Positions 1 to 6,040 of a stretch of DNA of 6,040 nucleotides are shown here, one piece after another. Positions within the stretch are counted from its first letter, which is position 1, and each line of letters opens with the position of its first letter. The notes beneath the pieces were generated by a model. It saw only the letters and a list, made by a program, of their open reading frames with translations, had not been told where the DNA came from and did no database searches. The DNA lies in NCBI GenBank assembly GCA_002322035.1, contig DCNF01000096.1:922-6961 (forward strand). Direction: 5' to 3'. Origin of the DNA: Geobacter sp. UBA1603 (lineage in GTDB: Bacteria > Desulfobacterota > Desulfuromonadia > Geobacterales > Pseudopelobacteraceae). The position numbers and the translations under genes were made by a program.

Positions 1-510
<510 letters not shown>

Positions 511-518
511 TTCCTACC

Positions 519-540
519 CGGGAGAGCCCCGGCTCTCCCG
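519..540 (+). terminator. Probable intrinsic terminator after ahcY
   Basis: A perfect inverted repeat lies 8 bases after the ahcY stop. CGGGAGAGC (519-527) pairs with GCTCTCCCG (532-540) around a 4-base loop. It is followed by TACTTTATCC, a T-rich but interrupted tract. The stem is strong and well placed; the weak T tract makes full termination uncertain, so some read-through into the next gene is possible. Confidence 0.65.
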
Positions 541-563
541 TACTTTATCCGGGCAGGTACACC

Positions 564-1340
564 ATGGCGATCACGGCAAACCTGAAGATCGAGGACAACC
601 CCCTGGCACAGAAGCTTGGGGTCAAAGAATGGCATGAGCAGGAGATCGTTCAGCCGAACCCCGAGGACTACCTGATTGAGGAGCTGATCCCGGCCAATGC
701 ACTGGTATCACTTCAGACCGGTGAAATCTTCGGCAAGACAACCCTGGCGACCCAGCTGGCCATGTCGGTTGCGTTCGGCCTCCCCTTTCTCGACAGCTAT
801 AAATGTCTTCAGCCGGGGAAAGTCCTGTTCATCAATGCCCGCGACACCGATGAGGACAGCCATCGACGATTCAAGCGCCTGGTGAGGGAGTGGGCCACAA
901 CAGTACCGGACATCGCGGAGCGCATCAACGACTCCATCGACAATTTCACCCATATCTCACTGTTTGATGAATGTTTTGGCGTTTCACCCCATCTGGTCGA
1001 TGTTTCAGGCAGTATGACAAAAACCTATGCTTATCTTCACCAGTTCAGCGAATACTACAAATGCAAGCTGATCGTGCTTGATCCGGTTGAAGATTTCTTC
1101 CCGGAGAACCTCAAAAACATCTCGGAGCTCTACCTCAAGCTGCGGCAGCTCCCTTCGACCGTGCTGCTCGTCGCCGATCACAGCCGCAACGAGGCGTTTC
1201 ATAAGGTTGAGGTCGGCATGAAGCTTGTGGAGAACGGCTTGAGAATTCACAGCGACTATCTGGGGTGCCGTGATGTCGGAATGGCAATGGGCGCAGGAAT
1301 CTGGTTTCCGGCCGGCAACGGCCCAAAAAGGAACATATAA
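564..1340 (+). CDS. RepA-like (AAA_25/RecA-fold) ATPase with shortened P-loop
   Basis: This 258-residue soluble protein resembles the RepA/AAA_25 group of RecA-fold ATPases, often found in plasmid, phage or accessory genes. The N-terminal ~40 residues lead into a typical entry strand (LIPANALVSL, 41-50), then the P-loop region TGEIFGKTT (52-60) and helix LATQLAMSVAFGLPFL (61-76). A strand VLFINARD (87-94) is followed by the basic helix HRRFKRLVREW (100-110). The Walker B strand is KLIVLDPVEDF (168-178, Asp173), and VLLVADHS (200-207) sits where the family has its sensor strand with His. The P-loop has only three residues between its two glycines (Gly53, Gly57) instead of four, and lacks the central Gly. 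The C-terminus ends soon after the GMAMGAGIWF segment, so it may be slightly short. The ribosome site (GCAGG, 553-557) is weak. The RRM gene begins at the base after its TAA. Exact role unknown; fold assignment is fairly confident, ATPase activity is not. Confidence 0.75.
   Translation: MAITANLKIEDNPLAQKLGVKEWHEQEIVQPNPEDYLIEELIPANALVSLQTGEIFGKTTLATQLAMSVAFGLPFLDSYKCLQPGKVLFINARDTDEDSHRRFKRLVREWATTVPDIAERINDSIDNFTHISLFDECFGVSPHLVDVSGSMTKTYAYLHQFSEYYKCKLIVLDPVEDFFPENLKNISELYLKLRQLPSTVLLVADHSRNEAFHKVEVGMKLVENGLRIHSDYLGCRDVGMAMGAGIWFPAGNGPKRNI
1328..1332 (+). promoter_or_regulatory. Ribosome binding site of the RRM gene inside the ATPase gene
   Basis: AAGGA lies 8 bases before the ATG at 1341 and inside the last codons of the ATPase gene. 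Together with the TAA-ATG abutment it supports translational coupling of the two proteins. Confidence 0.7.
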
Positions 1341-1679
1341 ATGGCAAAAGAACTCTATGTGGGGCATCTGCCCTACGATGCAACGGAAGATGACCTGCGG
1401 CGTCTGTTTGCCGTTGCTGGCACGGTGACCTCGGTGCATATCATTACCGATCCGGAGTCGGGCAAATCCAAGGGATGTGCTTATGTGCGCATGTCGCGGG
1501 AGGAAGAGCTCAAGGAGGCCATCGAATGCCTTGACGGTGCCTTGCTGGGAGAGCTGCTGATTACCGTCAGTATTGCCAGGCCCCAGAAACCGGCAGCTGG
1601 GAAGCCGGTAAAACAGGGCGGACGGAAATCTGCCCAGAGGCCAGACGCTAACACCCCTCGGGGACGGCGCATCAGGTAG
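1341..1679 (+). CDS. Small RNA-binding protein with one RRM domain
   Basis: This 112-residue protein is a single RNA recognition motif followed by a basic, disordered-looking tail. RNP2 is LYVGHL (residues 5-10, aromatic Tyr6). RNP1 is KGCAYVRM (44-51). The beta-alpha-beta layout between and after them (helix TEDDLRRLFAVAG at 15-27, helix REEELKEAIECLDG at 53-66, final strand LLITVSIARP at 72-81) is standard for the family. The usual aromatic residue at RNP1 position 3 is replaced by Cys46, whereas Tyr48 at position 5 is kept, so single-stranded RNA stacking should still be possible but weaker. The tail (82-112) is rich in Lys, Arg, Gly and Pro and probably adds nonspecific RNA contact. Bacterial RRM proteins of this size are common in deltaproteobacteria and cyanobacteria, and their targets are mostly unknown. 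The gene starts directly after the ATPase stop and ends 7 bases before the thioesterase start. Confidence 0.92.
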   Translation: MAKELYVGHLPYDATEDDLRRLFAVAGTVTSVHIITDPESGKSKGCAYVRMSREEELKEAIECLDGALLGELLITVSIARPQKPAAGKPVKQGGRKSAQRPDANTPRGRRIR

Positions 1680-1680
1680 G
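1674..1680 (+). promoter_or_regulatory. Ribosome binding site deciding the GTG start of the thioesterase
   Basis: AGGTAGG overlaps the TAG stop of the RRM gene and sits 6 bases before the GTG at 1687. No in-frame ATG occurs until about codon 67, inside the first hotdog domain, so the GTG start is the reasonable choice. Confidence 0.6.
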
Positions 1681-1686
1681 CAAGAC

Positions 1687-2457
1687 GTGCAAGAAAATGT
1701 CATACATCAGACCACGGTCGATGCCCGTTACTATGAACTTGATCAGCACGGTTTCGTTAAGCCTGCCGCCCTGTTGAACTATCTTCAGTCTGCTGCCGCA
1801 GATCATGCGCTCAGTCTTGGCATCGGAGTGGTTGATCTTCTGAAAACCGGACGGACCTGGGTGCTGTCCCGTATCAACCTGAAGATGAGCCACTATCCCC
1901 GTGTCAGGGACAGCATCACGATCAGGACCTGGCCGGTCTCACGGGGAACGATCTTCTGTATTCGTGACTTCGAACTGTTCGATGGGGCGGGTGTACCTTG
2001 TGGCGCGGCCACCACATCATGGGCGGTGCTCGATACGACAACACGTCGGCCGGTGAAGCTAGACGATGTGCTGCCGGCATACCCCCTCAACGGGGTACGG
2101 GCGATAGATGATGATTTTGCAACTCTGCCGGAAATAGAGTGCGATGAAACCCTGAGACTGCCGGTCCTGCGGGATAACCTCGACATCAACCGGCATGTCA
2201 ATAACACGGTCTATGCTGGATGGGCTCTTGAAGCGGTACCTTCAGCGATTGCCGACGAATCTACGCTGATCTCTCTTGAGATTGGTTTCAGGGCCGAGGC
2301 CCGCTATGGCGACACGATTACCAGCTGCTGTCGGCCTGAGCCAACGGAAGGCGACTGCTTTCTGCATCGTATCGGCACGGTGTCTGACGGTAGGGAGTTG
2401 GCGCGGGCCCGGAGCAGGTGGGCGGTATCAACTGAAAGCAGAACAGGCGGCCGGTAA
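1687..2457 (+). CDS. Acyl-ACP thioesterase (FatA/FatB-like double hotdog)
   Basis: This cytoplasmic enzyme is predicted to hydrolyse fatty acyl-acyl carrier protein, releasing free fatty acid and ending chain elongation. The 256 residues form two hotdog halves, about 5-130 and 150-247, the normal size for bacterial members of the PF01643 family. The first half begins with VDARYYELDQHG and carries the long helix ALLNYLQSAAADHALSLG (28-45), then TWVLSRINLKM (57-67). The second half has the family signature LDINRHVNNTVY (165-176). Asp166, Asn168 and His170 match the catalytic Asp-Asn-His set of plant FatB enzymes, and Glu204 in FRAEARYGD is the likely counterpart of their catalytic Glu. Chain-length preference cannot be read from the sequence. 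It is the last gene of the plus-strand trio, separated from the RRM gene by 7 bases, but no functional link to that gene is evident. Its free fatty acid product would enter lipid recycling or membrane adjustment. Confidence 0.92.
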   Translation: MQENVIHQTTVDARYYELDQHGFVKPAALLNYLQSAAADHALSLGIGVVDLLKTGRTWVLSRINLKMSHYPRVRDSITIRTWPVSRGTIFCIRDFELFDGAGVPCGAATTSWAVLDTTTRRPVKLDDVLPAYPLNGVRAIDDDFATLPEIECDETLRLPVLRDNLDINRHVNNTVYAGWALEAVPSAIADESTLISLEIGFRAEARYGDTITSCCRPEPTEGDCFLHRIGTVSDGRELARARSRWAVSTESRTGGR

Positions 2458-2474
2458 TCCGACCGCCCGCTGTT
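2442..2474. terminator. Hairpin between convergent genes, possible bidirectional terminator
   Basis: GGCGGCCGG (2446-2454) pairs with CCGACCGCC (2459-2467) around the loop TAAT, with one C-A mismatch. AACA (2442-2445) can pair with TGTT (2471-2474) across a 3-base bulge. The loop contains the thioesterase TAA stop. The protease gene ends at 2477 on the other strand, so this structure serves both transcripts. Neither side has a clean T run; the minus-strand side (TGTTCTGCTTTC) is richer in T. Confidence 0.5.
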
Positions 2475-2476
2475 GG

Positions 2477-4372
2477 TCAGGAAGCTCTTTCGGGCAGGAT
2501 GGTCAACCGATGACGTCGGCGGTTGCGAAGCATGAGGGATAACGCCCCGCCTGCCGCCAGTACACCGCCTGCCGCAGCAAGCGGATGGGCGACGGAAATC
2601 ACGACCGGCGTCAGCACAAGCCGCGTTGCGGTGCGCAGCGACTCATGGCGGGCGATGAAGCCGGCAATCGGTGGGCTGTAGCGATAGTACAACCGGACGA
2701 AGGCCCTGCCCGGGGCGTTACTCATCAGGTGCTCGTCACGAAACTGCCGCAGCAGGGCCACCTGCGGATGCAGATAACTGCCATAGGCGGCCGTGGCGAT
2801 AAAACAGCCGGAACTGCCGCCCCCGCTTGTTGCTGTTGTGTTAGTTGTTGCGTAGTGAATCTTGAAGTGCCCATTGCTAGAAGTAAATATTGATTCTCCG
2901 GAAAGCACAGGTGCAGCCAGATATTTCGCTAATATTTTTTGTGTTTGAGGTTGAAGCATGTCCCAGTCCCGCTTCAAGCTGTGCTGTAAGGCCGTAGATC
3001 GTGCCAATATATTAGTATTATTATTTGTTGAACTTTGAACCAGTTGGGCTGTTTTTAGTAATGGTGTGATGCTGCCATCAGTGCTAAATGAAGCTTTAAG
3101 GTTGTCTGTGTTTGAGCTATTAACGATTAACAACACTATTTCATCTGTTAGTGAGTTTAGAAAATTGAAATCAGATATATTATAATTTTGTATAGATCCA
3201 TTTGTTGTAGGTATTATTTCTATTATTGACGATGGTGTTTTTTTGTAAACATATGTGCTAATACCATTATTATATGTTGTTGTTATGTTTAATAAGCTAA
3301 TTAAATTACTCGGCATGAAACGATAGTATGCAAATGAATAGTGAGGTAATGTTATTGTATTTGTAGGAGTATTTGTACTGTTTACTGGATAATAATTATA
3401 AGATGACAATGGGTAATATTGGCTTAATCTATTTGAATCAATAGAAGATCCCCAATTTTTGGTATATACTTTTTTTGCAAAATCAATAAAATCGTTTCCT
3501 AAATTACCTAAATAAGAATTAGTTACATTCTCAATAATTGGAAGCATTGGTATGTCAAAATTATTTACAGGAGAAATATTGTTTATGCTTGACCAAACAG
3601 ACCTTATAACATCGACTGTAGGGTATTTTGTTACTAAATATTGATTAAATAACCATCTTGAATAGCCGGCGCCGCTGGTTACCGCGTTATTGTCGACAGG
3701 AAGATCCAAGCTTTTTGTACTGTTTTTATACCAAGCATCAATGTATGAATAATTTTGGTATATATTAGGATACAATAGTTTTTCATAGTATGTTGATGAT
3801 GCTTCTGCGTACCATATATCAAAGTAAAAGTTATAGCCGTATTGTATTGCATGATGAAATTCGTGCGCAGCTGTAATGTTTAGGCTGTCGATCGGATAAT
3901 ATAAAGGAATTCCTCCATTTGATGACGCTTTTGTATAAATGTCACTAGCAAAGTCCTTGTCCATCTCAATAAAACTTGAATATGAATACGGATAACCATA
4001 TGCAGGTATATTGATTTCGCTTGTTGTTTGGGCATAAATTCGTTGTGCTGACAAATCTCTCAAATATACATGATAGAATCCATCCGCCGTGGGGGGAGGA
4101 CGGTAACCAAGCAAAGCATAGGATGCATAGACGTTCTCAAATGTTGCTGCCACAGTTTCAATCCAATCGGGCACTCCATTGTTATTTAAGTCAGCTAATG
4201 GGGGTATGTCAGGATTTGTTACAGATAATGCTGCCGACTTTTGAGTTGCTTTTTGGGAAGGCATCTCACCATAGGATAAAAGGTAAAATGTGTCTATTTC
4301 CATACAATCGCCAGGATTTGGAAAAATAAGAAGTAATTTGCCAATCAGAACAGCTATAAAGTATTTTTTCAT
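2477..4372 (-). CDS. Secreted putative zinc metalloprotease with CFI-box C-terminal sorting tail
   Basis: This 631-residue protein, numbered from the ATG at 4372, is probably exported and cuts proteins outside the cytoplasm. The N-terminus [17 protein letters not shown] is a signal-peptide-like basic plus hydrophobic segment. A calcium-loop-like [10 protein letters not shown] (61-70) precedes the protease core. The zinc motif is [12 protein letters not shown] (168-179; His170, Glu171, His174), and Glu190 in [11 protein letters not shown] is the likely third ligand. This layout resembles the family called MXAN_6640 putative metalloproteases. Residues ~220-515 are rich in Asn, Tyr, Ser and Thr with no domain I recognise. 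The end has the CFI box [11 protein letters not shown] (522-532), a hydrophobic span (~584-615) and the basic tail RNRRRHR (616-622). The body is AT-rich (15 G/C of 60 at 3181-3240) but the tail is GC-rich (42 of 60 at 2581-2640). The reading frame stays open to 4612, but MKK at 4372 starts the signal; ATGs at 4405 and 4393 are alternatives. Substrate unknown. Confidence 0.8.
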   Translation of the reverse strand: MKKYFIAVLIGKLLLIFPNPGDCMEIDTFYLLSYGEMPSQKATQKSAALSVTNPDIPPLADLNNNGVPDWIETVAATFENVYASYALLGYRPPPTADGFYHVYLRDLSAQRIYAQTTSEINIPAYGYPYSYSSFIEMDKDFASDIYTKASSNGGIPLYYPIDSLNITAAHEFHHAIQYGYNFYFDIWYAEASSTYYEKLLYPNIYQNYSYIDAWYKNSTKSLDLPVDNNAVTSGAGYSRWLFNQYLVTKYPTVDVIRSVWSSINNISPVNNFDIPMLPIIENVTNSYLGNLGNDFIDFAKKVYTKNWGSSIDSNRLSQYYPLSSYNYYPVNSTNTPTNTITLPHYSFAYYRFMPSNLISLLNITTTYNNGISTYVYKKTPSSIIEIIPTTNGSIQNYNISDFNFLNSLTDEIVLLIVNSSNTDNLKASFSTDGSITPLLKTAQLVQSSTNNNTNILARSTALQHSLKRDWDMLQPQTQKILAKYLAAPVLSGESIFTSSNGHFKIHYATTNTTATSGGGSSGCFIATAAYGSYLHPQVALLRQFRDEHLMSNAPGRAFVRLYYRYSPPIAGFIARHESLRTATRLVLTPVVISVAHPLAAAGGVLAAGGALSLMLRNRRRHRLTILPERAS

Positions 4373-4393
4373 AAATCTTATCCGCCGTTTCAT

Positions 4394-4425
4394 GCCGGAA
4401 TACATCCGATTCCGGCGGTATTTTT
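4394..4425 (+). terminator. Hairpin plus T tract in plus-strand orientation, inside the protease leader
   Basis: GCCGGAAT (4394-4401) pairs perfectly with ATTCCGGC (4409-4416) around a 7-base loop and is followed by GGTATTTTT (4417-4425). In plus orientation this is a textbook intrinsic terminator shape. It would stop antisense transcripts running through the protease gene before they reach metK. In minus orientation the same stem sits about 20 bases ahead of the chosen protease start and could affect its translation. Confidence 0.5.
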
Positions 4426-4429
4426 GGCT

Positions 4430-4459
4430 ATTGTGCAGAATAGAAGGAAGAGACGTCAA
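4430..4459 (-). promoter_or_regulatory. Candidate sigma70 promoter of the metalloprotease gene
   Basis: On the minus strand TTGACG (4459-4454) matches the -35 box at 5 of 6 positions. It is followed after 18 bases by CACAAT (4435-4430), a 4 of 6 match to the -10 box. Transcription would start near 4423, giving a ~50-base leader that contains the 4394-4416 hairpin. Assigned by eye. Confidence 0.4.
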
Positions 4460-4486
4460 ACAGAATCTTGCCGTTGTCCTCTTTGC

Positions 4487-4516
4487 TTGACAGAACAGGC
4501 AGATACGGACTAAATT
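4487..4516 (+). promoter_or_regulatory. Candidate sigma70 promoter of metK-leuB
   Basis: A perfect -35 box TTGACA (4487-4492) is followed after 18 bases by TAAATT (4511-4516), a 4 of 6 match to the -10 box, within an AT-rich stretch (4511-4530). Transcription would begin near 4523 and give a leader of about 65 bases. I see no SAM-I, SAM-II or SAH riboswitch core in that leader. The only pairing is a short GACG-CCA-CGTC hairpin (4537-4547) followed by GTTTTT. Confidence 0.55.
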
Positions 4517-4574
4517 TAAAAATTCAATTTCCAGCAGACGCCACGTCGTTTTTGTGTCAATACCAAACGTAACG

Positions 4575-4581
4575 AGAGGAG
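4575..4581 (+). promoter_or_regulatory. Ribosome binding site deciding the metK start
   Basis: AGAGGAG lies 8 bases before the ATG at 4590. This favours that ATG over the in-frame GTG at 4554, which would add 12 residues not found in MetK proteins. Confidence 0.85.
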
Positions 4582-4589
4582 CAGCACCC

Positions 4590-5756
4590 ATGGCAGAAAA
4601 GTTCATCTTCACTTCAGAGTCCGTGTCCGAAGGGCATCCCGATAAGGTGGCCGATCAGGTATCCGATGCCATCCTCGATGCCATACTGGCCCAGGATCCA
4701 GGCGCCCGCGTGGCCTGCGAAACCATGGTTACCACCGGCATGGCGGTCATCGCCGGCGAGATAACCACCAACGCCGTCATCAATTACTCGGAAATCGTCC
4801 GCGCCACCATCCGTGAAATCGGTTATACCGATTCCGGCATGGGCTTCGATGCCGACACCTGCGCCGTGCTGGTTTCCCTTGATCGTCAGTCCCCCGATAT
4901 CTCCCAGGGGGTCTCCGAGGGCGAAGGCCTGCACAAGGAGCAGGGTGCCGGCGATCAGGGGCTCATGTTCGGCTACGCCTGCAACGAAACACCGGAGCTG
5001 ATGCCGATGCCGATCCAGCTGTCCCATCGTCTGGTAGAAAAGCTTGCTGCGGTGCGCAAGGCCGGAGAACTTCATTTCCTCCGCCCCGACTCCAAGTCAC
5101 AGGTCTCCGTCGAATATGTGGACGGCAAGCCGGTTCGCGTTGACACGGTGGTCATTTCAACCCAGCACACCCCCGACGTCAATCATGCGGAGATTGAAAA
5201 ACATGTCATCGAGCAGGTCGTTAAATCGGTTATTCCTGCTGAACTGCTTGACGCGAATACCCGCTACTTCATCAACCCTACCGGCCGGTTCGTGGTCGGC
5301 GGACCGATGGGGGACTGCGGACTGACCGGCCGCAAGATCATCGTTGACACCTACGGCGGCATGGGCCGCCACGGCGGCGGCGCCTTCTCCGGCAAGGATC
5401 CTTCCAAGGTCGACCGTTCGGCCGCCTACATGGGGCGCTACGTGGCCAAAAACCTGGTTGCCGCCGGCGTCTGTGACCGCTGCGAAGTGCAGGTGGCCTA
5501 CGCCATCGGCGTTGCCCAGCCGGTTTCGATCAATGTCAACAGTTTCGGCACCGGCAAAGTGAGTGACGAGCGCCTGGCGGAACTGGTTCGCGAAGTGTTT
5601 GATATGCGTCCCCGCGCCATCACTGAGCAGCTTGATCTGCTCCGTCCGATCTACAAAAAAACTGCTGCCTACGGCCATTTTGGCCGCGAGTTGCCGGAGT
5701 TTTCCTGGGAGAAGACCGACAAGGCTGCCATCTTGAAAGAAAAGGCGGGGATTTAA
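4590..5756 (+). CDS. metK: S-adenosylmethionine synthetase (methionine adenosyltransferase)
   Basis: MetK joins methionine and ATP to make S-adenosylmethionine, releasing phosphate and pyrophosphate; it works as a cytoplasmic tetramer needing Mg2+ and K+. The 388-residue product is the usual length. The N-terminus [17 protein letters not shown] (7-23) holds the ATP-contacting His16 and metal-binding Asp18. GAGDQG (119-124) is the first family signature. [12 protein letters not shown] (246-257) and the phosphate-binding loop GGGAFSGKD (262-270) form the second part of the active site. The C-terminal helix region ends with the conserved YGHFGR-like segment ([10 protein letters not shown]). The start is fixed by a strong ribosome site. 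leuB follows after 3 bases and is probably co-transcribed. Together with ahcY at the other end of the window it covers both sides of the methyl cycle. Identification is certain. Confidence 0.98.
   Translation: MAEKFIFTSESVSEGHPDKVADQVSDAILDAILAQDPGARVACETMVTTGMAVIAGEITTNAVINYSEIVRATIREIGYTDSGMGFDADTCAVLVSLDRQSPDISQGVSEGEGLHKEQGAGDQGLMFGYACNETPELMPMPIQLSHRLVEKLAAVRKAGELHFLRPDSKSQVSVEYVDGKPVRVDTVVISTQHTPDVNHAEIEKHVIEQVVKSVIPAELLDANTRYFINPTGRFVVGGPMGDCGLTGRKIIVDTYGGMGRHGGGAFSGKDPSKVDRSAAYMGRYVAKNLVAAGVCDRCEVQVAYAIGVAQPVSINVNSFGTGKVSDERLAELVREVFDMRPRAITEQLDLLRPIYKKTAAYGHFGRELPEFSWEKTDKAAILKEKAGI

Positions 5757-6040
<284 letters not shown>

Noticed and set aside
1005..1703. Minus-strand open frame of 232 codons opposite the ATPase and RRM genes
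   Set aside because: It lies opposite two well-supported genes and its translation has no recognisable motif; it is a codon-bias shadow.
4442..4456. Lipobox before Cys23 of the protease signal peptide (PNPGDC)
   Set aside because: Position -1 is Asp and -3 is Pro, unlike the usual Leu-Ala/Ser-Gly/Ala-Cys pattern, so lipoprotein processing is not supported.
4554..4589. GTG start giving MetK 12 extra residues
   Set aside because: The extra residues do not resemble MetK and have no ribosome site, while the ATG at 4590 has AGAGGAG in good position.
4517..4589. SAM-responsive riboswitch in the metK leader
   Set aside because: The leader is only ~65 bases and shows only short weak stems; none of the SAM-I, SAM-II or SAH riboswitch cores could be recognised.
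4373..4612. Extending the protease by 80 residues to the edge of its open frame
   Set aside because: The extension covers both candidate promoters and the metK leader, and it would bury the signal peptide that begins at MKKYF.

Overview
The window looks like a chromosomal segment from a Desulfuromonadales/Geobacter-type bacterium. This is inferred from the gene set (S-adenosylmethionine-cycle genes, a small RRM protein, a bacterial acyl-ACP thioesterase and a CFI-box C-terminal tail) and from the GC-rich coding style. No sequence search was run, so the genus is not fixed.

Layout: positions 1-510 hold the 3' third of ahcY (S-adenosylhomocysteine hydrolase), ended by a perfect hairpin at 519-540. 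A tightly packed plus-strand trio follows: a RepA-like ATPase with an abnormal P-loop (564-1340), a single-RRM RNA-binding protein that starts directly after its stop codon (1341-1679), and an acyl-ACP thioesterase with a GTG start (1687-2457). On the minus strand a secreted putative zinc metalloprotease (2477-4372) converges on the thioesterase, with only 19 bases and a hairpin between the stops. A divergent promoter region (4373-4589) separates the protease from metK (S-adenosylmethionine synthetase, 4590-5756). leuB (3-isopropylmalate dehydrogenase, 5760 to the window edge, partial) follows metK after 3 bases.

Function: metK makes SAM and ahcY removes the SAH left after methyl transfer, so the two ends of the window belong to the same methyl cycle, interrupted by four unrelated genes. 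The most striking object is the protease gene. Its catalytic and middle parts are strongly AT-rich and Asn/Tyr/Ser-rich, unlike every neighbour, while its last ~110 codons, carrying the CFI-box sorting tail, have the GC-rich composition of the rest of the window. It looks like a transferred passenger joined to a native-style sorting tail. The second item worth attention is the ATPase, whose Walker A loop is one residue short and whose gene abuts an RNA-binding protein gene. No CRISPR array, tRNA, rRNA, insertion sequence or clear riboswitch was seen.
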